A stretch of 64,000 nt of DNA from Lutraria lutraria. Taxonomy: Eukaryota; Mollusca; Bivalvia; Venerida; Mactridae. Numbering within the stretch: the first letter of the stretch is position 1; every line of letters starts with the position of its first letter. The notes beneath the pieces are model-generated. The model worked only from the letters and a program-made list of their open reading frames with translations. It was not told the origin of the DNA and ran no database searches. This document shows positions 40,601 to 52,600 of this stretch, piece by piece. The position numbers and the translations under genes were made by a program. Location: NCBI GenBank assembly GCA_964023205.1, contig OZ026844.1:34767326-34831325 (forward strand). The letters run 5' to 3'.

Positions 40601-43600
40601 TCAGAAACGAGCTCAAAGCTCGAATTGAGACCAATCTCAAGAAATTATGTGATTATGAAACTACTGTGTCTGACTTCGTACTCAGGTAACTTTATAACCT
40701 CGATCTGAACTGGAATCTTCGCCGAGCTAGGAGATTGAATTTGGAGGTGAGGTCGGATTGTAGCTGAATTTTGAAAAGAAATTCTAACCTCGGGGTCTAG
40801 TCAAAGTCTGAATTATAACCATTGCAGTAGTCTCACAACCAAATTAATACTGAAATAAAGAAGAAATAACGAAAAGCCAATCAAAATTAAGCTTATGTTA
40901 TAACAATTAAAGTGGTATCTCTGTATACTGAGTTTTTATTGTATTTTATTTGATATTAAGTCGTCGTATTTCAATGATCTTAAATTGAATGTTTTGTAAT
41001 TGCAATTACCGAGGATGTGGTATTAAGAGCGATATTCATACGCTGCTTATTAGCGACAACATTTTTGTCTTTTTTCAGGTGATACCCGGAGTATCAAATA
41101 CAACATTGGTATCAATTAACGATGTGGGACCGATAGTGATGAACATTGCCGAGTCACGAACTATTCGGGCTAATCTATCTGTTCCAAGAAATTCGGTATC
41201 CCGACTACTGTTTGATGTAGAGCTTCCTGCTCCAGTCTCAGCTTGCCTCACTGTCTCTGTCGTGAGAGTACTTGGTGAATTCAATGTTTTATTTTACAAT
41301 TATCTTGATAAATTGGTGAAGCGTGTATTCATGATTAGATGTGTTTTGTTCGTTTGTACTGACAAACGGGAGTGTCACTTGTTTGTCTATAGTACACATT
41401 AACTGGAGATCCACCCGAAAACTTTAGGTGTAAATTGATTTATTTCTTGTAACCCAACCTACCCTAATTCTTCAGGGGATTTTTATACAGCCCGAGGAAC
41501 AGTACGCCCTCTTTCTTAGGGCTGTGGCGAGTATCCGAGTACTCGGGTAATCACGAATCAAATTGAAAAATCGAGCATGAATAATCGTCATTACTAAGAT
41601 ATGTGGTTGGCGATCTTGTTTTTTAACTAATTAAGTGTGTTCCAAAAAATCCTTTTTCTGAATGAATATTGTCTCATCATGGACTACTTTGTTCGCCAAC
41701 AGGTCCAATCGGTTCTTTAAATAATGATGCTGGTAAATCAATTAACTGGAAGGGAGTACGTATAAATTTAAGCCATAGAACAAATTACATTGCTTTACTT
41801 CATTATTCCTAAAATAAATTAAATTTAGCTGTCTTCAGGTCTGCAATGTTGAAGTTTTAGCTAGGTTATTTGATAACAAAAGATTCGTGATTCGATTTGT
41901 AGATCGTAAGTGTTGAATCGCGGATTGGATCGGATCGCCACTTACCCAACGATCCACAGCCCTACTCTCTCTCACCTTTTTTTATTTTTCCACATGCATT
42001 AACGAGCCAAAAACTAAGCCCTGACCTACCTATTCTATTTTAATGAGCATGTAGCAATAAACAAATATTTTGGTTTAGTCTTAAGTAGAAAGATGGGGGG
42101 GGGGGGTATTTTGATTTATAGATGTATACAGCACATCGTAGAAATTAGATAAGAATATTATTTCTTATGTAAATAATATTACTTACATGTATATACTCTG
42201 AACTTTGGATAAACTTTATGCAATCACGTAATGTTCTCAGTAATACCAAGTCATATATGTAAACAACATGATTTGTTTATCATCTATCGTGATGTTGTGA
42301 TACATGCGGTAATTTTTTGTTTGTTCATTTGTCCTTAAAGTAATAGAGTAAAATAGTTACGTAAAATTACTAATTGAAATAAATAACAACGAAATAAGAT
42401 ATTAATTGTCTTGTATGTCTGTCATGCAATTACCTTTGTGAATAAATATTGTTTATTAACAAACTAAATATTAAATAAGATATTGGGACGTTAAGATGGT
42501 TATGATGAGGACGAACAAAGAAACATTACAGTAGGATCACTCATAATAGTAAAACATGTAAAATAAACATACAGTTGTATCTAAAACAACATGCAATTGA
42601 CAAATACACAGGTAGGTAAATATATACAGTAAAACTCACTTATAACGAAATGCCAGGGGGTATAAAAATTATTTCGCTGTAACCGAGTTTTCATTGTAAC
42701 CGAGCACACGCTTATAGTGAAATTTCACTGTAAGTTGCTCACATATAACGAACTTCGTTATAACCTGTATCGGAGGTATAATTCTTCTAGATCTATGTAA
42801 ATATATGTCATGCAATAAATGAATAGAAAACCTTGATGCATATGTATTTTATTCGTGTATTACATTTGATATTGTGAGAAATGACGTTTTCGCGATGGTG
42901 ATGAAGTTGATGAATGAAAAGACTGAATAATCATGTCTTTCATTTTCAATATTCCAGTGATCGTGCTCGGTGCTACTTCAAATTTCTTTGCAACACTAGT
43001 TTTAGATTCAGTTTCACACGCCTTAATAATCTCATATTTGGTATTTAATGTCAGTTGCTTTCGTTTTCGAGATGGCGACCCTTCCATATTTTAACATAAA
43101 TATTTCCTGACTGACTAACGCAAACAAAATGAGACTTTTAAAATGTATGCAATTTTATTTTGTAAATCCTTTTCACTCAATAAACATGAAATAATTGACC
43201 GCGAAAACATTGAGAACTTACTCAAACAAAATAATTTAAATTGATACACTCCGATAATCGGTATTTATCACCCGTGAAAACGCTATTGAATTTCATAACA
43301 ATGGAAAGCTACGGGTCAAAATAATATCCAATACGTAATTATCACGGTCAATAAAAGTTTTTGCCTTGATGTTTGAAAAAATTTAGTTTCATTGTAACCG
43401 AGCATATTTCCTCTAAAACATGATTCTGGGGCCAAAAAAATCATTTCACTGTAACCGAGTTTTCACTGTAACCGAGTTCACTGTAACCGTACATTTTTAT
43501 ATAGAATAAAGAAGGCCTCAGCCGGGCCAAAAAAATCGTTTCACTGTAACCGAGTTTTCACTGTAACCGAGTTCGCTGTAAGTGAGTTTTACTGTACATT

Positions 43601-46600
43601 GAATATTGACCATTAGATTAAGGTAAATCATAGTAAATTTCTTTAAGGAGCAATGGTGTAGGGGTAGAGCATCGGACTTTTAACCCGTAGGATGCGGGTT
43701 CGAATCCTGCGGAATTTGACCGGAACCTTCATAATACCTTCGTTCGACAGTACTGGTCAGAATCCAGGAATCAGTCATCGAGAGTAGTAAATATAAGTTG
43801 CAAGAACTTGCTCTACAATCGATGTAAAATAAATAAGTTTAAACTAAACTTCTTCTATTTTAAGGCTCATTCGGCAGAAATGTTCTGTGTGTCGAAGGGT
43901 ATGATAATGTCAAAAATGTGGACTACCATACACAGTTTGAATCAGCACTTAATACTTCACAGTCGAACTATGCTTATGTGGACCTAGGAATAGTTACCAA
44001 TACTGGTAAGGAAATGTGTTTTCAGTTTTCAGATCGTACATGTCTATCAGAGTCAGAAATATGCCTATACATGTATCACTAAAATATCACTTGAAAAAAT
44101 AGTACAATGCACTTATAAATGAATTAATAGAAGAGAGTTGTTGCAGTTGACTATCAAAGCAACGGAAAATTGGTTCTAAAGCTTGTAGAAAACTGCTAAT
44201 AGAGAGGTTATCGGTTTGAGATCAAGTCTAGACATGCATGTGTCTCAGCGACCCTTTGACCAATGGTACATGGTCATTCGTCTGTCATTAATAATTAAAA
44301 TTTAGTGAGGAAGAACATATTTTGTTGTTTGTAGAATGCGGATGAACGGGTAAGTAATGTTTCGTAAACCAAGAATATAATGTTAGTGCAACCAAAATAA
44401 GGTTTGAGTATTCCCAAACAATGAGATATACATGTACTTTCTGAGAATGATGGCGCTTTTTAATCTTCGTGTTTTCTTTAACAGGGCTCACATATCGATG
44501 GGACACATATGAGGACGGTGACGATGATGTTATTGTAGAGTTTGACATCCAACTGGCAGATTGTGTTGAGAACATAAATGGGGCAGTTCATCAATTAAGT
44601 ATCGGCAAGAAGATTTCAGATTATGTAGTAATTTATGATCATGATATACAAGTGTCCAGGTGAGTTTGGTTCATCATATATTAGGCTTTTACACAAACTA
44701 TCCAGGTTTTATCAGCCACTTTAGTTTAAAATGTTCTGTTGGATTAGCATTAAGTATCATGCTACAGTTGTTCATTAGGTTTCTCAACGAGAAACTGAGC
44801 ACTGAGTAGTTCTAATGTCGAGTTCCGCGCTCGTTCACATTTCAGTATACATACATGTATATCATATTTGATTTATAACTCGTTCGTTAAAACTTTTTGA
44901 TAATGATTTAAACAACCGTCGACAAAAGCATCGGAAAGTGATGATAAGTAATGGACAGGCGTAACCAAGTCTGGTTCATAAGTCATGTAGTAGATTAGTT
45001 GACATATCAGACGGGACGGTTGGTGGTAGAGCGGTTACGCGCTGGACTACTTAAAAAGGTCGTGCGTTCTTCGAACCTCGGCTCCACCTTTCGAATTTCT
45101 CACGGCCGCCTTTTCCTGTCCCTATCCTTGCTACCGAGCCAAGTCGATGTGCGATAATTTGTATTACGTGATACAAGTCGTTTTTACTTCGATGGAATAA
45201 ACCGGTTCGTCTTAGTGCTAAGTATATGTTCGTTTCTATTGTAGAAATGGAAATGAAATTGTTGACATTGTGCATGACTTGATTGTTGACCATATACAGT
45301 CTAGCAGGTAATAATTGGGAAAATCACATATCCGCACCCATCTTGTACAGAATGATAAAGTTAACTACGCCTACCTATGGAATTTTTAAGTAATCAATAC
45401 TATCACGTCAGTTATTAACAGTTAATATAACAAATAAAAGTACATGTACATTTTTGTATATGTATTCTATGCAATAAATCTATAAGTAAACATTGTTGAG
45501 AAACAGTGTATTGTAGACATTTCTCAACCTTTTTGCTTACAGTACGGTGATATATCTAAATGGAACAGTTTACCATTCACCCAACTCAACTGCTGAAGGT
45601 CGCAACACTAGTGTTTTCATATTTTTGCCATTTTATCAAGTAGCACCAACGTCCTTGCTATTTAGCAGCATAACCGGATGTAATGTAAATGTTGACCCCA
45701 TGAAACCTTCTTTGTTGGAAATATTTGTAAGTAAACATTAGCTTTACTTGGATACTTTAGATAAGTGATACAATGAATGAAGTTTTTTATCTTTCATTAA
45801 AAAGAGATTTTTAAAAAAAAGATTAAAAAGAGAAGAAAAATATGTTGTTTTTCTTCCTTTTTTCATAACCAGACAATAGTGCAATCAGTTTAATATTGAG
45901 TCTAAATAAAGTAAATAGTAAAAGGTATACGGTTAATGTCGACGTCAAGACGAAGCTTTCATTTTATGTACATACACTTAATATACAGCTCTTGTTTGAA
46001 ATAATGTTATATTATCTGGAGATCGAATATACAAGACAGTTAATTACACGTAAGAAATCTGTAATTTCATTTCAGTGTGAAAACTTCTTTTTCTCCGACG
46101 TACTCGAGTATGTGGCGGTTGTTGGACTGAATTCCAGCGCCGAGATCCCTACGGGGTACTCGACGGACCCATCTTATGCTTTTTCAATGGTAGGATCGGA
46201 TTTCAACATTTTGAGCCAGTACTACAACACGACAAGTTGGTTCCCGTACTACACTGATGAACTACAAACAGTTAGCTACCCGTTATCAGTACCAACCAGC
46301 CCTATTAGTACGGATTAGTTTTATTTTATTTATCATTTTCTGCTTTGCACCGTTAGGCTGCAGCTAACTAACCAGTATTCATGTCTCAACTTTGTTTTCC
46401 CAAAGCTTTTGCAAGTTTAACATGAATCTCTCATATCGTCGGTTGGGGACGAATCGCGTTAGAAGCAATAACAAAGTAACTTCAGCCTAATCATCATAGA
46501 GACAATGTTCCAGGAATGGGTAGTTTTGGGTACCGATCAATTTAACACAAGGTCTGTATACCCAAAAGTCTATCTTTTGGGCAGTGTGGGTAGGTATTTA

Positions 46601-49600
46601 GGTGGTACGATGATTTAGTTCAATACAATTGTTTCTGAAATGTTTTGAGTTATGAAAGCATTGGTAGGTTAAGTCCATACAGAGCACTTAAATGAGATGG
46701 TTATTCATGATGTACACAATTTTGCAGCATGTGACGCCTCAGTAGGAGTAGAGGACCCAAGTGTTGTGTTGGATTGTCAGTTCGAAAGCTCGACAGAGAA
46801 CTCAGCATCTGCATCGCCAGCTTATGGTGCTAGATATGGCGCTTCATCAGGTGAGTATCTTATTGAGATCGTCAGTCTAAATAGATATATAAAGGCAGAC
46901 AGACAGACGTGCGGACGATCGGACCGATGTACAGATGGACGAACGGAGGGGCAGAATTAATTGGAAGGGTTTGGGAAAACGTAGAAAGTAGAAGCAAGAA
47001 ATGTGTTATTATAGTGAGAAAAGACGAGAGATAAAAAGACCAAGCCATCCGTTGTCAATACATTGTACAAAACACATTATCTACGTAAATTTCAAGTTCA
47101 TAATCAGACCAATTATTGTCTTAAACGTGTTCTTAATACATGTAGTTTATCACCTGACACCTTCAGTAAACATCAAGTAAAACACTTAAATAATTAAGGT
47201 ACATCTACCATGCAAAGTCAATGTATGTAAATTGATAGCTTTTGCTCGTCTTGGATGTTAACACCACAACAAGAAGAGGCATTTCAAGCCTTTCCAAACA
47301 AACTCAATCATCAGGTGCAAGATTTCTTTTAAGCGTTTCCAAATTCTTTTGATATTATTTTAGCCTGGGTTTCCTTTATCCGAGATGGCAACTGGGCCAT
47401 AAATCGGTATGTGAGCGTCTACTTTGGTCATCTACATACATTCACCAGTATTCTCATAAAGAATGGCGTTGCAAACCGCGATATGGCTACTGACTTTGAG
47501 GTTTCCTACACAAACGATGGTACATCATATTTTGGTGCTGAAATTGTAAGTTTTGTTTTGCCCTTTACTTATAATGTTGTCCTATGACAAATGGTCAAAG
47601 ACTTCACGAGGCGTTTACATTAACAATTGTCAATAAAATAAAATGAAAGAAAAGAATGATCGGATTTCCAAGAAATGCTCTCGAATAGTTCAACTAAGTG
47701 AGCTATTCAGCTATCCAGACGTTGTTTTTTTTTCATTTGATTTTCATACGGTTTCTTGTGTTGTTTTTGGATTTAGTGTCCATAGTAGAGTTCGAGTAAG
47801 CGGAGACGATATCACATAGTGCTTATATATACTGTACACCTCTTTACTTCTATACATCACGTATTCTCACCGCTGTTATGAAATTGCAAATTTAAAAAAG
47901 TCCACAGAATACAAAAATATAATTTAACCTTAAACCTAGACCATCTAGTCTGTGTTCAAAAATTCTCCACAACATAATTCAAATATAATATTTAAATATA
48001 GAATTGCCAAAAGTGTGTAAGGTGAACAATTAGACCGTTTGAAACACAAGAAGCATCGAGAAAAAGAATCACTATCAGGCATCATAATAGACATATTTAA
48101 ATACACAGCCAATTATAACGAAATAAGAAAACACTCTCGATAAAAACATTTCAGCCATTTTTTTTAACTGCAGCAAAAACCCGACTTTCCATTAAAAAGG
48201 GTAAATGTGACCCACAACTACAGATGCAGCAATTTATTATGCCCCCTTTCGAAGAAAAGGGGGTATGCCTCTTTGCCTGTGTTGGTCGGTTCGTCCGTAA
48301 CCAATCCTTGTCCAATAACTAGAGAACAAGTTGGCCTAAGCCCCTCGAATTTGGTTTGAAGGTTGGTCATCCCGTGTAGATTACCCATATTGATGCTGAG
48401 GTCAGTAGGTGAAAAGTCAAGGTCTAACTACCCACTTGGCCAATCAAACACTTCTTTTTGATTATATCTGTGAAACTACATCAAGTAACAGCGATAGAAT
48501 AACGGTCGCGAGAGTCAATGAATGTTTCATATAATTAAACCTTGTTAATTCTTCAATGATGTTACAGGTGAGTCTAGGATCATCACCAAACACAGAGGAA
48601 ACACGTGTTCTTGGTGGAATAGATGCACGTGGAGTAAGGTTAACAATTACAAATGATACATCGAATGTAGTGAAACCACAAGTGGGTATTCAATTTAAAC
48701 TATTTGGCTGCAAACACACGACGGATCCTAATGGCATTTCAAACACCGGTATGTGTTTCTCTTCAGTGAGTTGTATCATATGTTGATTAAATGTTTAAAG
48801 GTTATCTAACATTATTAATACACATCTACTGTCCCACCAAAGTTCCATGTCGATCGGTGAAAACGGTCAAAGGTTTATAAAGACCCCCCTCCATTTTAAT
48901 TTAACATGTTTTGTATAATACAGAAATTAAGTTTACGAATACTTCCTTTAACAAAATCGTTCAAACAGGTATGTTTATCTACTAATTATGTAACTATTTT
49001 GTTGGAATAAAAAAAAAGAACAAAAGTTATCAATGAATAGTATTACTTAGAGACTATTACGCCCATTTTTATGCTTATATCTTTTCAGACGCGTGTAACG
49101 TTCTAGCAGGCGCACCAACTCCAACAGGTAGTATGATTTTTCTATTTTTCAAAGGAAAATACAACCTATGAATATGCCGTCAATATAAAGTTAAATACGT
49201 ATTAGAAAGTGATACCTTATGTATAATACTGATCATAAAAATATGTAAAAAATGGTTGGATACTGTAGTGCTTTCAAACCCAATGTAGTCTTTCACGTAT
49301 GACTATGTCCTCCTAACATCCGGAGTGGTATAAAGGAAAACCAATGAAATCACAGACATTCGGTCAGCAAACCAGGGTCCGTAACTCCGTATTCACTAGT
49401 TAACGCATTTGAGTCTGAGATTAAGTCGATTATAGACTTTAGATTCAGACTCAGCGCGACCGAAATGGTATTCACAAAAACATTTAGTCTCAAGTTTGAG
49501 TCTGAAATTCTGAGACTGAAATGTTGAGTCTAAAAATTGTAGACTTAGGGCAGTCTTGAGCTGTTTATTTTAACTGTTTCTGCTTACTGTAAACTTCGAC

Positions 49601-52600
49601 ATTTGCATAAAGGACTTAAATTGGAGAAAAATCGATAATTTTAAATTGTAGTTATCTAGTACATGTAATATTTTAACTTGTTTAAGTTACTGATGCGAAA
49701 TTAAATTTCATGACTGGTCATAAATTTATGCATGTATTCTAATATTTATTGTTGAAAATGGCACTGTAAGATTTGTTATTGTTATTGTAACTTGAATGGC
49801 AACACCTCGTGGGTTGTAATAGGATAAATTAATCCCATTGTAGTTCTATGTTACCTTTTTAGTGTGTGTTAAATTACACATGTTTGATAATCAGATTGAT
49901 TTTGTTTCTCTACCTACATAATTGTCAAAATGCGAACATTAATGAACGCATTTATTTTCGTCTGTACCTTGTTTTTCAGACTTCTACACCCGTAGTTTTA
50001 TAGGTCTCAGCGCATCTGAAGCCTATTTCTGTGACAGAGATATAACAATGTAAGTTAAATTGTTGTCAATGGAAAATGTATGATGTGTACTGAAATTGGG
50101 TCTGAAAGGGCACTGGTAAACATATGAAGAAAATTTTACCAAAAAGTACATCCCTAATTTTTTCACAGAGTACAGTTTAATATCTCTACTCTATGGAATG
50201 AACAATAACTAAGGAAAAAAGAGAGTCCCAAGACCTCTTTTTGGCGCCGAAAGTATGGTGGGGTGCATAGGCCAGAATCAAATATATCAATTTCATATGT
50301 ATATTTTTTCAACATGTTTTAAAAAGGTTTTCTATTCAGCCTTCATTTATATGCCAATAATATATATTTATTCATTTGAAGTCATTATAACAGCTTTATA
50401 CCCAGTCAAACGCATTCTAAAGATAATTATATGTAAGTAGTCGAATATTAACCTTTTTTTCTTACAAGTTCATTTTGACATCCTATTTTGAAGAAATTGA
50501 CAGCAATCATGCATTAAAATGTTCAGTTACTCGTCGATGTCGTATAATAATTTATTACAGTTATTACAGAAAAGCTCAGGGAGAGCTGTTAGCGTGCTAT
50601 TGTGTCTGTCGTCCGTCCGTCTGTTTGTCTTCAATTCTTCAAAGGACTTTTCCTCTGAAACGGCTGTGTCAACTTTGAAGAAACTCCACAGAAATGATCT
50701 TCGGGTGGTCATTTACAAAAGAAATGATAAAAGAAGCTCATTCCATGCAAAACTCTGGTTTCCATGGCAACCAAATGGAAATTATTTAACAATCTAATTG
50801 TCTTAAACCATATGGTGAAAACTTAGATATTTAACATGGAACATCATCTTGACCTTCTAACAAATTAGAAACTATGTTAGAGGGTCTCTAGATGGTGCTC
50901 CATGCTAAAAATCTAAGCTCTAAACCATGTGCTTTTAGGCAAAAAGTGTTTTTTAATCTTCCTTTATAAATCTATATAAAACATTTTATCCCTGGGACGG
51001 GGCTAATTATGACCCCAGGGACATTATTTTAGCAAGTTTGTTAGAGGGTCACAAGATGATGTTCCATGTAAAATATCTAAGTTTTACACCATATGGTTTA
51101 AGACAATTAGATTGTTAAATATTTTCCTTTTGGTTACCATGGAAACCAGAGTTCTGCATGGAATGAGCTTCTTTTATCATTTCTTTTGCAAATGACCACC
51201 AAAAGATTATTTCTGTGGATTTTCTTCAAATTTGACACAGCCATTTCAGAGGAAAAGTGCTTTAAAGAATTAAAGACGGACGGACGACAGACACAATAGC
51301 ACGCTAACAGCTCTCCCTGAGCTTTTCTGTAATAACTGTAATAAATTATTATACGACATCGAAGCGTAACTGCACATTTTAATGCATGATTGCTGTCAAT
51401 TTCTTCAAAATAGGATGTCAAAATGAACTTTTAAGAAAGAAAAATGTTAATATTCGACTACTTACATATATTTATCTTTAGAATGCATTTGACTGGGTTT
51501 AAAGCTGTTATAATGACTTCAAATGAATACATATATATTATTGTCATACAAATGAAGGCTGAATAGAAAACGTTTTTAAAACATGTTGAAAAAATATACA
51601 TATGAAATTGATATATTTGATTCTGGCCCATGTACCCCTCCATATATTCGGCACCAAAAAGAGGTCTTGGGACTCTCTTTTTTCCTTAGTTATTGTTCAT
51701 TCCATAAAGTAGAGATATTGAACTGTATTGTGTGAAAAAATTACGGATGTACTTTTTGGTAAAATTTTCTTCATATGTTTACCCGTGTTCTTTGTGATAT
51801 TCTTTTTAAGACATGTAGGGAGTATGTCCGCTAACGTCATGGTGTTTAATTGTATGACGCATTTGTTTGCGATAATTTCGAAACCACGAACATATTAAAC
51901 TTTTACCATATATGGAATTACTAGTAGTCAGTTTTTTATCATTAGTCCGACAGTTGTTTAGCGAGATACTCAACCTTTGTTCATTATCGTGACATTAATT
52001 TTTTTCTCTCTTTTTTTTCAGAAAGAAAAGAAGAGGAAAATGTTTCTATACAGTAGATGGGGGGTCCAAATGGAACAGTAAGTAACTAGTATAACACTAA
52101 TAATTATCGTCATCGTCATAAAAATGTCTGCTTATTTATCATCATCATCAACATTGTTAACATGATTACCAACACGAACATGGTCAACATTTTCCTCATG
52201 GTATAACTATCATTATTTACACTTAGACTTTATACAAATTGTATCTAATTCAGGAGTTGATGGTAGAGTCGGTAGCTTGATAGGATTTGATCCAAGCACC
52301 TACGAAATCTATGCCTACAATAATGACCAGAGCACAATAATGATGATCGATGCCCTAGCCCAAACAACAATGACTGTTGCACAAACGAGGCTCGATGAAG
52401 CTAAACAAGCCGCTGGATGGATGGATGCGATTGCTGTACCTGAAACTGATGGCTTTATGATTACCCAACCTGGACCTACTATTAACTATACCATGAATAA
52501 CGTGGGAGGTATGTACAGAATGGTAAAGCCCGTCCGGTTAGCTCAGTGGTTAGAGCTTTTGTCTACTGATCTGAAGGTTGTGTGTTCGAACTTCGGGCGA

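Noticed and set aside
40550..40800. Possible palindromic element with GAGCTC / CTCGAG words
   Set aside because: I could not define paired ends or a target duplication, so no boundaries can be supported. The same applies to the TTGAGTCTGAGA-type words at 49400-49560.
43648..43720. tRNA-Lys gene
   Set aside because: A and B boxes and a TTT anticodon loop are present, but the acceptor stem does not pair and extra body sequence follows. It is a SINE head.
46308..46318. Exon 26 ending the protein at the TAG at 46316-46318
   Set aside because: A terminal exon is possible, but exons 27-34 continue in a compatible phase from the donor at 46308 and encode a proper F5/8 type C domain. The stop would leave that domain without a start.
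50475..51421. Paired frames of about 92-95 codons with similar protein sequence
   Set aside because: They are the two arms of the fold-back repeat read in mirror image, so their similarity reflects the palindrome and not coding constraint.
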